A program made the position numbers and the translations under genes. This document shows positions 26,260-34,211 of a stretch of DNA of 64,000 bases, in pieces. Position 1 is the first letter of the stretch. Each line of letters opens with the position of its first letter. The notes below the pieces were generated by a model. It did not search any database. It saw only the letters and a program-made list of their open reading frames with translations, and had not been told where the DNA came from. Source of the stretch: Janthinobacterium sp. FW305-129 (GTDB lineage Bacteria > Pseudomonadota > Gammaproteobacteria > Burkholderiales > Burkholderiaceae_D); assembly GCF_020858115.1 (NCBI RefSeq), contig NZ_JACYMM010000007.1, positions 62,001-126,000 of the forward strand, written 5' to 3'.

Positions 26260-28290
26260 ATGCGTAGTCGTATGCAGGGACCAGTCGTGCGCTGGTTGGG
26301 GACTGGTGTGCTGGCCATGGCCATGCTGGCCGGATGTGGCGGCGGTGGCGGTGGCAGTGAAACTGCGCCGCCGCCCGTAGCGGCCGTGCCGCAGCCTGCC
26401 ATCCTGTTTGCCGGTGCCGTGTCGGCGGCAGCAGAAGGCGCCGATGCCGTCGGCAGCATGGGCGGGCAGATTGAACTCGATGCCGGTAGCAGCAAGGATA
26501 GCGACGGCGGGACGCTGAGTTTTGCCTGGAGCATGGTTTCCAAACCTGCCGGCAGCGGCTTGAACATGGGCGCTGTCGCGACCCCCAAGCTGAACTTCCA
26601 GCCCGACGCCCTGGGCACGTATGTCTTCAAGTTGCGCGTGACGAATGGCAAGGGCGGCTTTGCAGAAAAGAATGCTACCGTGCTGGTGAATAACCGGGTA
26701 CCGAATGCGGTGGTGGTGGTCAATGCGACGTTTACGGCGCAACCGCTCGTGAAGGATGCCGTGAGCGTCTCGGCAGGTTCCGGCATCGTGCTCGACGCCA
26801 CGGGCAGCACCGATGCCGACGGCGACAAGGTGACCACAACGTGGGAGCTGATCCAGAAGCCGGCCGGTAGCAGCGCCACGCTGTTTGTCGCGGATCAAAC
26901 GGCGCGTTTCTTGCCGGACGTGTTGGGCCTGTACAAAGTGCGCGCCCGCGGCGCGGACGGCAAGGGTGCCTATGCCGAGACCGTGTACCAGTTTGATGCT
27001 AGTAACACGATTCCAAGTGGCGTGATCCAGGGCACGGTCGCTGTCATCAGTCGTGACAATCAAACCGTGCCCGTTGGCCAGCCGGTGGTGACCAGCGGCA
27101 TCCTGAGCTACGACGATGGGGGCGGCAAGCTCAGTTATGCCTGGGCTGTTGACAGCCGGCCGGCTGGTTCCGTCGCGGTGATCGGGGCAGCGACGGCCGT
27201 GGTGCCGTCATTCACGCCAGACGTGACCGGCCCGTATGTACTATCGATGACGGTCACCAGTGGCCGGCAAACGGCGATGGCCTACCTGAAGCTCAATGTG
27301 ATCGTTCCGACTTACAGTGTCGTGGCACTGCCGTTCAGGCCGCTGGAGGCGCGTTACAGCAAGGGGCTGGACCGCCTGATCGTGGCGACGCCAAATCCCG
27401 ATACCTTAAAAATTATCAATCCCGTCGATGGCACTTTCAGTAGTATCAGTTTGCCTGCCGCCGTGAAGTCATTCAGTTTGAGTGCTGACGGGAAACTGGC
27501 CGGTGTGCTGCATGAGGGGGTGGTTAGCCTGATTGATCTGGAAGCGGGGAAACTGCTGCGTTCGACCGGCACAGCCGGCTCGCAGACGGAAGTGTTTACG
27601 ACCGATGCGGGCATCGTCTTTTTAGCCGGTCAATCCAAGGGCTCGGTGAGAGAGCCAGTACTGGAAGGCTTCAACGCACGCACTGGCCAGCTTGTAGAGA
27701 AGAAAACCACGCGCGGAGGTTTTTATGGTGAGATGCGAGGCATATTCGTGGCATCGCTGAACAAGGGACTCGTCACTATCAATGACGAGCCCTTGTTTCA
27801 GCCTTCGGATTTTCTCGTTGATTCGCAGCGAGGCTATATTCTGCAAACGTCCTACTCTATTTTCATGCCGCATCCAATCCCGATGGCAGCACCGTTTTTC
27901 TTGTCTGCCAGCGAAGATCTGTTGTTCACGGCAAGTGGGACATACTTCAAGTCTGATACGCTCGTGTACGTTGGTCGCTTCGCTCTGAGTAATACGAACA
28001 ATGGTGTGTTGTCGATGAGCTATTCGCCCGTCAAGGCGGAGGCACTGGTGATGGAACGCGATGGCCTCGGCTATCTCGGCAGTGATGCGACATATCAAGC
28101 CAGCTACAAGCGTTTCAGTGGCGAGTTGTTGTTCCCTGATGGCAGCGTCACCTTGCCCGTCATTGGCGGCGAACAAAGTTATGGCATCGGCATCTTCCAT
28201 ACGGCCGCTGGCGAGCCTGTGGCGCTGGTGCAGACCGGTGGCGCACAGAAAAACACGCCGCGCGTCAAGTACCATCTGATTTATCGTTGA
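26260..28290 (+). CDS. Lipoprotein with three PKD/Ig-like repeats and a propeller-like C-terminal half
   Basis: The protein has 676 aa from ATG 26260; an in-frame TTG at 26242 lacks a better ribosome-binding site. A lipobox, MLAGC with Cys26, is followed by a glycine stretch, so it should be lipid-anchored. Three repeats of about 100 residues are recognised from DSDGGTLSFAWSMVSKPAGS, DADGDKVTTTWELIQKPAGS and DDGGGKLSYAWAVDSRPAGS, the PKD/REJ-like pattern. The remainder (from about residue 350) has beta-strand repeats such as LIVATPNPDTLKIINPVDG and FSLSADGKLAGVLHEGVVSL, like a beta-propeller, but too degenerate for me to count blades. A surface binding or adhesion role is plausible but not shown. 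Confidence 0.75.
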   Translation: MRSRMQGPVVRWLGTGVLAMAMLAGCGGGGGGSETAPPPVAAVPQPAILFAGAVSAAAEGADAVGSMGGQIELDAGSSKDSDGGTLSFAWSMVSKPAGSGLNMGAVATPKLNFQPDALGTYVFKLRVTNGKGGFAEKNATVLVNNRVPNAVVVVNATFTAQPLVKDAVSVSAGSGIVLDATGSTDADGDKVTTTWELIQKPAGSSATLFVADQTARFLPDVLGLYKVRARGADGKGAYAETVYQFDASNTIPSGVIQGTVAVISRDNQTVPVGQPVVTSGILSYDDGGGKLSYAWAVDSRPAGSVAVIGAATAVVPSFTPDVTGPYVLSMTVTSGRQTAMAYLKLNVIVPTYSVVALPFRPLEARYSKGLDRLIVATPNPDTLKIINPVDGTFSSISLPAAVKSFSLSADGKLAGVLHEGVVSLIDLEAGKLLRSTGTAGSQTEVFTTDAGIVFLAGQSKGSVREPVLEGFNARTGQLVEKKTTRGGFYGEMRGIFVASLNKGLVTINDEPLFQPSDFLVDSQRGYILQTSYSIFMPHPIPMAAPFFLSASEDLLFTASGTYFKSDTLVYVGRFALSNTNNGVLSMSYSPVKAEALVMERDGLGYLGSDATYQASYKRFSGELLFPDGSVTLPVIGGEQSYGIGIFHTAAGEPVALVQTGGAQKNTPRVKYHLIYR

Positions 28291-28300
28291 TAGTCGCTGT

Positions 28301-28319
28301 CAGGCGGCGCGCCCGCCTG
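28301..28319 (+). other. Hairpin after the PKD lipoprotein gene
   Basis: CAGGCGG (28301-28307) and CCGCCTG (28313-28319) pair around CGCGC, 11 nt after the stop. A T-run (TATTTTTAG) comes only 12 nt later, so it is a weak terminator candidate. Confidence 0.4.
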
Positions 28320-28405
28320 GCAATCTGTGCTATTTTTAGAAGGCGGCGCGATGGCACAGACCATCCCGGCCGCCCTTTTTCATAGCCGACACAGGAGAAT
28401 CCGGG

Positions 28406-29581
28406 ATGCCAACCATCAAGCGCACATACCTTGCCACCGCACTGCTGCTGGGAGCCTTCGCCGCTTGCGCCGTGCCCGCCCACGCCGAACTGCAAGCCAC
28501 GGGCGAGCCGCCCGCCGCCAGACAGGGTTGGAAGGCCGAGACCGTCGCCCAGGGCGTGCGCCAGCCGTGGGGCATCGCCTGGCTGGGCGAGGGGCGCGCG
28601 CTCGTCACCAGCAAGCAGGGCACCTTGCATTTGCTGAACGGCAAGAAATTCGAGGATGTGGCGCTGGAAGGCATGCCCAAGGTGTTTACGGGCGGGCAGG
28701 GCGGCTTGCTCGATATCGTGCTGCACCCGCAGGATGCGGGCAAGGCGAACCCGCGCGTGTACATGACGGTGTCCACGGGCACGCATGACGCCAACCGCAC
28801 GACCCTGGTGCGGGGCGTGTTCGATGGCAAGAAGGTGACGGGCATCGAGACCCTGTTCAAGGTGTCCACCGACAAGAGCGGCGGCCAGCATTTCGGTTCG
28901 CGCCTGCTGTGGTTGCCGGACGGCACTTTGCTGATGAGCGTGGCCGATGGCGGCAATCCGCCGCTGCGCATAGGCGACCGCCTGGCGCGCGAGCAGGCGC
29001 AAAACCTGGCCACGCACCAGGGCTCCATCCTGCGCCTGACGGAAGACGGCAAGCCGGCGCCCGGCAATCCGCTGGCCGCCAGGGGCGCCTTGCCGGAAAT
29101 CTGGTCGTATGGCCACCGCAACGTGCAGGGCCTGGCACTCGACCCCGTTTCCGGCCGGGTATGGGCCACGGAACACGGGCCATACGGCGGCGACGAGCTG
29201 AACCTGGTGGTGGCGGGCGGCAACTACGGCTGGCCCTTGCAAAGCTATGGCGCCGACTATACGACGCATGAACCCGTCGGCAAGCATGAGGTGGCGGGCA
29301 TGCTCAACCCCAGCGTGGCCTGGGTGCCGTCGCCGGCCCCGTCCGGGCTGGCCGTCTACACGGGCGACAGGATTGCCGCCTGGCGCGGCAGTATCTTCAG
29401 CGGCGGCCTGGCGGCGAAGGATATCCGCCGCATCGCCGTCGATGCGAATGGCAAGGTGACGGGGCAGGACCGCCTGGCCATCGGCGCGCGCGTGCGCGAC
29501 GTGCGCCAGGGGCCGGACGGCTACCTGTATGCGCTGACGGACGAAGACAATGGCCGTTTGCTGCGCATCGTGCCGCAGTAG
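28406..29581 (+). CDS. Exported PQQ-dependent sugar dehydrogenase (glucose/sorbosone dehydrogenase family)
   Basis: The protein has 391 aa, with a signal peptide ending AHA-E and ACAGGAG upstream of the start. It belongs to the soluble six-bladed propeller family of aldose sugar dehydrogenases (YliI-like). Signatures are QPWGIAWLGEGRALVTSKQG, the blade with GGQGGLLDIVLHP, RNVQGLALDP, EHGPYGGDELNLV with the conserved His, and NYGWPL. The enzyme oxidises aldoses in the periplasm and passes electrons to an external acceptor; the actual substrate is not evident. No PQQ biosynthesis gene is in the window. A strong terminator follows. Confidence 0.88.
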   Translation: MPTIKRTYLATALLLGAFAACAVPAHAELQATGEPPAARQGWKAETVAQGVRQPWGIAWLGEGRALVTSKQGTLHLLNGKKFEDVALEGMPKVFTGGQGGLLDIVLHPQDAGKANPRVYMTVSTGTHDANRTTLVRGVFDGKKVTGIETLFKVSTDKSGGQHFGSRLLWLPDGTLLMSVADGGNPPLRIGDRLAREQAQNLATHQGSILRLTEDGKPAPGNPLAARGALPEIWSYGHRNVQGLALDPVSGRVWATEHGPYGGDELNLVVAGGNYGWPLQSYGADYTTHEPVGKHEVAGMLNPSVAWVPSPAPSGLAVYTGDRIAAWRGSIFSGGLAAKDIRRIAVDANGKVTGQDRLAIGARVRDVRQGPDGYLYALTDEDNGRLLRIVPQ

Positions 29582-29588
29582 CACGCCA

Positions 29589-29618
29589 GGCGCCATCTTC
29601 GCTTAAGATGGCGCCTTT
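29589..29618 (+). terminator. Rho-independent terminator behind the sugar dehydrogenase
   Basis: GGCGCCATCTT (29589-29599) and AAGATGGCGCC (29605-29615) are perfect complements around CGCTT, followed by TTTAC. The T-run is short but the stem is strong. Confidence 0.7.
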
Positions 29619-29638
29619 ACTTCATTCAAGGTGGCGGC

Positions 29639-29941
29639 ATGGCCCGTGATACTTATGCATACCGGCACGTTGCCGTCGAATCGCGCGACATACACGGCCG
29701 CGTGGAAATCCGCCCCGTGCCGGGCCAGGCTTTTTCGCCGGAACTGGCGGTGCAGTGCTCGCGCCGCCTGTCGGACTTGCAGCGCTACCCGCTGGGCAGC
29801 CGCTTTTTACTCTTTGCCAAGCTGACGGACCGCCTGGGCGGCACGCCTTTCCTGTATGCGTATCACGGCGACGCGGACGTGGTGATGACGGCGGCCGAAG
29901 TGACGAAATTCCTCGGAGAATTCCGCCGCGGCCGCATCTGA
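29639..29941 (+). CDS. Hypothetical protein, 100 aa
   Basis: This is a cytosolic-looking protein without signal peptide or membrane segment, preceded by AAGGTGG. Composition is mixed, with several Arg/Tyr residues (RDTYAYRHVAVESRDIHG, then SRRLSDLQRYPLGSRFLLFAKL). I do not recognise a family. A real gene is likely because the ribosome-binding site is good, codon usage is GC3-rich like its neighbours, and it fits exactly between a terminator and the convergent MFS gene (3-nt gap). No functional inference can be made. Confidence 0.6.
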   Translation: MARDTYAYRHVAVESRDIHGRVEIRPVPGQAFSPELAVQCSRRLSDLQRYPLGSRFLLFAKLTDRLGGTPFLYAYHGDADVVMTAAEVTKFLGEFRRGRI

Positions 29942-29944
29942 TTC

Positions 29945-31159
29945 CTACGAGGCGATGCAGGCCGCGCCGGCCTTGGCGCTGGCGCGCGGCTTGCCGAAGA
30001 GCGCGATTGTCAGCGCGCAGGCGAGGGCGAACGCGCCGCCCACTACCATCGCGCTGGACACGCCCAGCCGGTCGACGGCCATGCCGCCCAGCAAGGCGCC
30101 CGACGCCAGCGATACTTGTACGATGGCAACAAACAGCGCGCTGCTGCCTTCCATCAGTTCCGGCGCGGCCTTGAACATCCACGTCTGCACGGCAATCGGC
30201 ATGGCGCCGAAACCGAAACCCCAGACGGCCACCAGCAGCATGGCCGTCGGCGCATGGCTGCCCAGCGCGGCCAGCGCCAGCGTGGACACGCCCAGCACGG
30301 CGCCCGTCGCCATCAGCGCGGCCCGTTCGTAGCGGCCGGCGGCCCAGCCGCCCACCAGGTTGCCGATGAAGCCGGCAGCGCCGTACACGAGCAGCATGGC
30401 GCTGACCGTGCCGGCCGCCAGGTGCGAGATCTGCGTGAGGAAGGGCGCGATATACGTGTAGGCGGCGAACTGGCCCGTGAACAGCATGGCCGTGGCGATC
30501 AGGCCCAGCCTGGCCTTGCGGATGCCGAAGATCATCGGCAGCTGGCGCAAGCGGACTGCTTGCGTGGGCGGCAACCTGGGCAGCAGCAACAGCTGGCCAA
30601 TAAAGACCAGCACGGCGATGGCGCTGGCCCCGCCGAAGGCGACCCGCCAGCCGACCAGTTCGCCCACCAGCGCGCCGGCCGGCACGCCCGCCACCGTGCC
30701 CAGCGAGACGCCGGCGAAGATGATGGACATGGCGCGCGACGCATGCTGCGGCGCCACCAGGCGCGGCCCGATGGCGCTGCCGATGGCCCAGAAGCCGCCC
30801 ACGCCCACGCCCAGCAGGGCGCGCCCCAGCAAGATCCAGCCATATGACGGCGCCAGCGCCACCAGCAGGTTCGACGCGACCAGCAGGGCCGTCAGGGCCA
30901 GCAGCACGATGCGGCGGTCCAGGCGGCCCGAGCCGACGGTGACGAGAATGGCGGCAAACGCGGCGACGATGCCGGGCGTGGTGATCATCAGCCCCGCCTG
31001 GCCCTTGCTGATGGCCAGTTCGGCCGCCATCGCGGGCAGCAGGCCGACGGGCAGGAATTCGGAAGTGACGAGGGCAAAGGCGCCGATGCCGACGGATAAT
31101 ACCGCCAGCCACGGCGCCACGGTGGTATCGTCGCCAGTAGCGTTGGAAAGTGTTTGCAT
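29945..31159 (-). CDS. MFS drug/sugar efflux transporter (DHA1 family)
   Basis: The protein has 404 aa with 12 membrane helices. It belongs to the DHA1 group that includes arabinose and purine-nucleoside exporters: SVGIGAFALVTSEFLPVGLL, the loop GSGRLDRRIVLLALTALLVA, ALLGVGVGGFWAIGSAIGPR and motif C-like AGVSLGTVAGVPAGALVGEL. It is divergent from a tetR-type gene 92 nt away, with matching half-palindromes in between, so the regulator probably represses it. The substrate cannot be predicted. Confidence 0.88.
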   Translation of the reverse strand: MQTLSNATGDDTTVAPWLAVLSVGIGAFALVTSEFLPVGLLPAMAAELAISKGQAGLMITTPGIVAAFAAILVTVGSGRLDRRIVLLALTALLVASNLLVALAPSYGWILLGRALLGVGVGGFWAIGSAIGPRLVAPQHASRAMSIIFAGVSLGTVAGVPAGALVGELVGWRVAFGGASAIAVLVFIGQLLLLPRLPPTQAVRLRQLPMIFGIRKARLGLIATAMLFTGQFAAYTYIAPFLTQISHLAAGTVSAMLLVYGAAGFIGNLVGGWAAGRYERAALMATGAVLGVSTLALAALGSHAPTAMLLVAVWGFGFGAMPIAVQTWMFKAAPELMEGSSALFVAIVQVSLASGALLGGMAVDRLGVSSAMVVGGAFALACALTIALFGKPRASAKAGAACIAS

Positions 31160-31190
31160 GTGAGGTTCCTGAAAAGCCGGGAGGTTTTTA

Positions 31191-31251
31191 ACCGGTCGGT
31201 ATATAATCAGGGCAGGCAGACAGTGTTGTCAATAATTTTTTACCGAACGGT
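31191..31251. promoter_or_regulatory. Divergent promoter region with two TetR-type half-palindromes
   Basis: ACCGGTCGGT (31191-31200) and ACCGAACGGT (31242-31251) are related dyads of the kind TetR repressors bind. On the minus strand TTGACA (31232-31227) and GATTAT (31208-31203) are 18 nt apart and would drive the MFS gene. TATAAT (31202-31207) on the plus strand could be the -10 for the regulator. The second dyad ends one base before the regulator's ATG. Confidence 0.55.
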
Positions 31252-31872
31252 ATGAAACAAGATAAAAAAGAGCAAGAGGGCAAGGCGAAAACGGGCCGGC
31301 CGCGCACCTTCGATGCGGACGAAGCGCTCGATTGCGCCATGAAGGTATTCTGGGAAAAAGGCTATGAAGGCAGTTCCTTGCCGGAATTGACGAAAGCCAT
31401 GGGCATGAACCGGCCCAGCCTGTATGCCGTCTTCGGTAACAAGGAGCAGCTGTTCCACAAGGCGCTCGAGCGCTACAGCGATACGCGCATGCGCTTTTTC
31501 GATGCCGCGCTGGAACAGCCGACGGCGCGCCAGGTGGTGGAAGCCTTGCTGACGCAGTATGTCGACGCGCAAACCATGCCGGACGGCCCGCACGGCTGCA
31601 TGGGCGTGAATGCGGCGCTGGCGTGCAGCGACGATGCCTTGCCGATCCGCGATGAATTGTTTGCGCGCCGGCTGCGCGGTGAAATCAAGCTGCGCGACCG
31701 TTTGCGGCGCGCGAAGGAGGAGGGGGATTTGCCGCCCGATTCCTGCCCGGAGCAGCAGGCGCGCTTTGTCGTGACCTTGTCGCAGGGCATGGCCATCCAG
31801 GCGGCGGCGGGCGTATCGCGCGAGCAATTGCAGCAAATGGTGGGCTTGCTGCTGCGCAATTGGCCGATGTAA
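31252..31872 (+). CDS. TetR/AcrR-family transcriptional regulator
   Basis: The protein has 206 aa. After a lysine-rich N-terminus comes the TetR helix-turn-helix: RTFDADEALDCAMKVFWEKG, then GSSLPELTKAMGMNRPSLYA and VFGNKEQLFHKAL. The ligand-binding domain contains HGCMGVNAALACSD, a sequence I associate with a TetR subgroup (pfam TetR_C-type, QacR/YxaF-like). It is divergent from the MFS exporter and likely controls it and itself through the intergenic dyads. The first stop codon lies in a 12-bp tandem repeat. Confidence 0.9.
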   Translation: MKQDKKEQEGKAKTGRPRTFDADEALDCAMKVFWEKGYEGSSLPELTKAMGMNRPSLYAVFGNKEQLFHKALERYSDTRMRFFDAALEQPTARQVVEALLTQYVDAQTMPDGPHGCMGVNAALACSDDALPIRDELFARRLRGEIKLRDRLRRAKEEGDLPPDSCPEQQARFVVTLSQGMAIQAAAGVSREQLQQMVGLLLRNWPM

Positions 31873-31889
31873 CTACCGATGTAACTACC
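31864..31889. repeat. Tandem 12-bp duplication at the 3' ends of two convergent genes
   Basis: CCGATGTAACTA occurs twice in a row (31864-31875 and 31876-31887) followed by CC. The first copy supplies the TAA of the tetR gene, and the second supplies, on the other strand, the TAG of the YjbR gene. Confidence 0.85.
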
Positions 31890-32223
31890 CCGTCGGCGAG
31901 ATGGTCTTGGCCAGGTCGCTCGGTGCCTTGCGCCGCCAGGCGGCCGTCAGGGCGGCGGCCAGCATGTCCAGCTCGGCATCGGCCAGGCACACCGTGATGC
32001 CGGCCAGGCGTTCGCCCCACCACAGTTTTTCGCAGCCGGAGGGCGTGATGACGGTGGCGATATGCGCCGCTTCCGCATCGAGCAGCACGTTGATGTGCTC
32101 GTCGTCGGGCAGGGTGGCAAAGATCTTCCCGCCCACGCGGAAGGCTGGACGGTCGTGGTGATCTTCCTCGGTGGTGTCGGGAAACGACAGTGCCAGATAG
32201 CGTAGTTCTTCCAGGTCGACCAT
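31885..32223 (-). CDS. MmcQ/YjbR family protein
   Basis: The protein has 112 aa. It has the compact YjbR fold, with PDTTEEDHHDRPAFRVGGKIFA near the N-terminus and the C-terminal motif LWWGERLAGITVCLADAELD, then LLxAAW-type ending. Members have a CyaY-like alpha/beta fold and are called DNA-binding, but their role is unknown. It is convergent with the tetR gene 12 nt away. No operon partner is evident. Confidence 0.8.
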   Translation of the reverse strand: MVDLEELRYLALSFPDTTEEDHHDRPAFRVGGKIFATLPDDEHINVLLDAEAAHIATVITPSGCEKLWWGERLAGITVCLADAELDMLAAALTAAWRRKAPSDLAKTISPTG

Positions 32224-32736
32224 TCCTCTTTCCCCCTGTTCGGATAGATAGCAGCGTGACTACATTTTGCCACGCTGTTTCGCCCCGTGGTGCAGCGGCG
32301 TGCGAAAAGAAATGCGCAAGATGCGACACTGCCGCGCACGCTTGTGGTGCTTGCGCGACACGTCCGCCTGCCGCGCAAGGGGCCCAATGCCCGTGCAGGC
32401 AGGGCTGTCCAGCCTGTTTTCGGCTGCTTGCCATAAAAGTATCTTACATGACTAAAAGAAAAATACTTTTCTTCCAGGGAATTTAAGATAAAATAGATTC
32501 AACGTTTCACCTGACCCGTCAACTGTCTGGTTTTGTCCCGGGAACCCGAACCCTTTCCAGGACGCTTGCAGTGCCGCCATGGCACGCCGCAAGTCCGCGA
32601 TGTTTTGCGGCAGCCACGTCCCCGACCGCTCATCCTTGCACTTCCTGCGCTACGCCGACACGCCACAATGCAGCGTGTATTCAGCTCAAGCGCCCTCACG
32701 CCTGTTGCGCCCGTTGAATACTGATTGGAGACCATC
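32224..32736. other. 513-bp intergenic region before the PEP-CTERM gene
   Basis: It holds the upstream region of the YjbR gene (reading left) and of the PEP-CTERM gene (reading right). An AT-rich patch at 32430-32500 contains inverted arms AAAAGTAT (32435-32442) and ATACTTTT (32463-32470), and TAAAAT at 32488-32493, a possible -10. That would make a leader of about 240 nt for the PEP-CTERM gene. I saw no sigma54 signature and no convincing coding sequence. Confidence 0.5.
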
Positions 32737-33135
32737 ATGAAAAACTTGCCCAGAATCGCCTTGTTCCTGATCGTTGCCGCTGCCAATGCGAACGCCAGCA
32801 CCATCCCCTTGTCCACCGGCTACTGGAACGCTGGCGCGCACGATTCCGCCGCATATGGTGCGGCGGGCGCTGCCAGCGATAATGGCAGCCAGTTCCTCAG
32901 CGCCTCGAGGTCCTTGCTGGTCGATAGCCACACTTTGCGCCTCTTCGAACTGGAAAACTGCTGCGATGGTGGCCAGCAAGTGCAATTCAAGGCGGCTGGC
33001 AACCATCCGTCCAGCATTGCCGGCACCGACGGCCTGGTGTCGGAAGTGTCGGAACCAACCATCTACGCCATGCTGCTGATCGGCCTGGGCTTGCTGGGCT
33101 TCACGGCGCGCCACAAACAGGACGACAAGTTTTAA
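32737..33135 (+). CDS. Small exported protein with PEP-CTERM sorting signal
   Basis: The protein has 132 aa from ATG 32737 (TTGGAG upstream), with signal peptide MKNLPRIALFLIVAAANANA. The mature part is Ser/Ala/Gly-rich, with a Cys-Cys pair in LENCCDGGQQ. The C-terminus is a PEP-CTERM module: SEPTIYAMLLIGLGLLGFTA followed by basic RHKQ. The usual VPEP is VSEP here, a tolerated variant. Such proteins are cut and anchored or released by an exosortase (EpsH/XrtA), often with exopolysaccharide. No exosortase is in this window. It is a single-gene unit with a bidirectional terminator downstream. Confidence 0.8.
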   Translation: MKNLPRIALFLIVAAANANASTIPLSTGYWNAGAHDSAAYGAAGAASDNGSQFLSASRSLLVDSHTLRLFELENCCDGGQQVQFKAAGNHPSSIAGTDGLVSEVSEPTIYAMLLIGLGLLGFTARHKQDDKF

Positions 33136-33177
33136 GCACGAGTTCTGGCAGTATTCTGCGCCCTTCGCGGCGCACGT

Positions 33178-33216
33178 AAAAAAGCCCGCCGGTCTGTCAG
33201 GACACGGCGGGCTTTT
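33178..33216. terminator. Bidirectional terminator between the PEP-CTERM and FHA genes
   Basis: AAAAAAGCCCGCCG on the left pairs with CGGCGGGCTTTTT on the right around GTCTGTCAGGACA. The A-run and T-run make it work for the PEP-CTERM gene on the plus strand and for the FHA gene on the minus strand. Confidence 0.85.
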
Positions 33217-33230
33217 TGCATGGCGGCGCG

Positions 33231-34211
33231 TCAATCGCCGTTGTCCTCGTCTTCGTCGGCCCCCTTGGCCGCCTTGCCCCGTTCGGCGTCGACGGCGCGC
33301 TGCAGGCCTGCCGCACCGCGGAAGAAGGCGTCCGTCGTGTTATCCGGGCTCAGGCGCAGGGCAGGCGGGTAGATCGCCGACATGTAGGCCTCGTCGGCCA
33401 GGCGGCCGCTGATCTGCAGGTTGCTCAGTAAAATCAGGGTCGAGCCAAGGATGGCCAGCACGACGGCAACGAGGCCGAAGCGGCGCGGATGCTGCGGTTT
33501 GATCGTGCACAAATGGTAGTAGATCATCGCGCATACAATGACGATGAACATATGGCGTCCGTAGCGCGTCAGCACTTCCAGCGAGAATGCATACGCCGTC
33601 ACATTGCTTGCCAGTTCCCACACTTCCATGGCCAGCAAGCCGCAGCCGATGATGAACAGGTGGCGGCCGAAGCGCGCCACGTGGCCGAACAGGCGGTTTG
33701 CCACGGCCCAGATCGATGCCCACACGAGGCCGCCGGCCAGCGCGTAGGCGATGATCATCAGGTAGGAAATCGGGTCGAAGGCTTCCGCATCACTTAACCA
33801 GTTGCTGAAGGCGGCGGAGGCGCCGATCATGGCCAGGCCGGCGACGGCGGGGCGCAAGCCTTCCCAGTCATGCCTGGTGGTATCGCCCAGTTCAGGCGCC
33901 ACCGGATGGTCGCAGGCGCGCACGCGCAGGCGCGTGTGGCCCAGGCGCACGATGCTGTTGCCGCTCAAGGCCACGTGCAGTTGGCGCTGGCCCCGGTGGA
34001 TCACGCCATTCTGGCTGCCCAGGTCGCGCAGCAGCAGGCCGCCCGCGCCGTCGTCCTCGACGATGGCGTGCCGGGCCGCCGTATGCGCGTCGTCGAGGAT
34101 GAAGTCGTTGTCGTAGCCGCGGCCGATGTGGATCGGCAGGGATTCCATCCGCTGGCGCTGCCGTACCTCGCCATTCTCGGCGAGGATTTCGATGTAATAG
34201 GGCGGCTTCAT
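33231..34211 (-). CDS. Membrane protein with N-terminal FHA domain
   Basis: The protein has 326 aa. Residues 5-100 form an FHA phosphothreonine-binding domain: HIGRGYDNDFILDD with the conserved Gly30-Arg31, ARHAIVEDD with His48 (the usual Ser before it is Ala), and LGSQNGVIHRG with Asn68-Gly69. About five membrane helices follow (for example ISYLMIIAYALAGGLVWASI and HLFIIGCGLLAMEVWELASN), then a charged tail rich in Asp/Glu. The FHA domain should be cytoplasmic. The start codon overlaps the end of the upstream protease gene by 4 nt, so the two proteins are almost certainly a functional pair, perhaps linking phosphorylation in the cytoplasm to proteolysis outside. No Ser/Thr kinase is seen in the window. 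Confidence 0.82.
   Translation of the reverse strand: MKPPYYIEILAENGEVRQRQRMESLPIHIGRGYDNDFILDDAHTAARHAIVEDDGAGGLLLRDLGSQNGVIHRGQRQLHVALSGNSIVRLGHTRLRVRACDHPVAPELGDTTRHDWEGLRPAVAGLAMIGASAAFSNWLSDAEAFDPISYLMIIAYALAGGLVWASIWAVANRLFGHVARFGRHLFIIGCGLLAMEVWELASNVTAYAFSLEVLTRYGRHMFIVIVCAMIYYHLCTIKPQHPRRFGLVAVVLAILGSTLILLSNLQISGRLADEAYMSAIYPPALRLSPDNTTDAFFRGAAGLQRAVDAERGKAAKGADEDEDNGD

Noticed and set aside
32500..32736. Sigma54 (-24/-12) promoter for the PEP-CTERM gene
   Set aside because: TGGCACG occurs at about 32580, but the required GC at the -12 position is absent at the right spacing.
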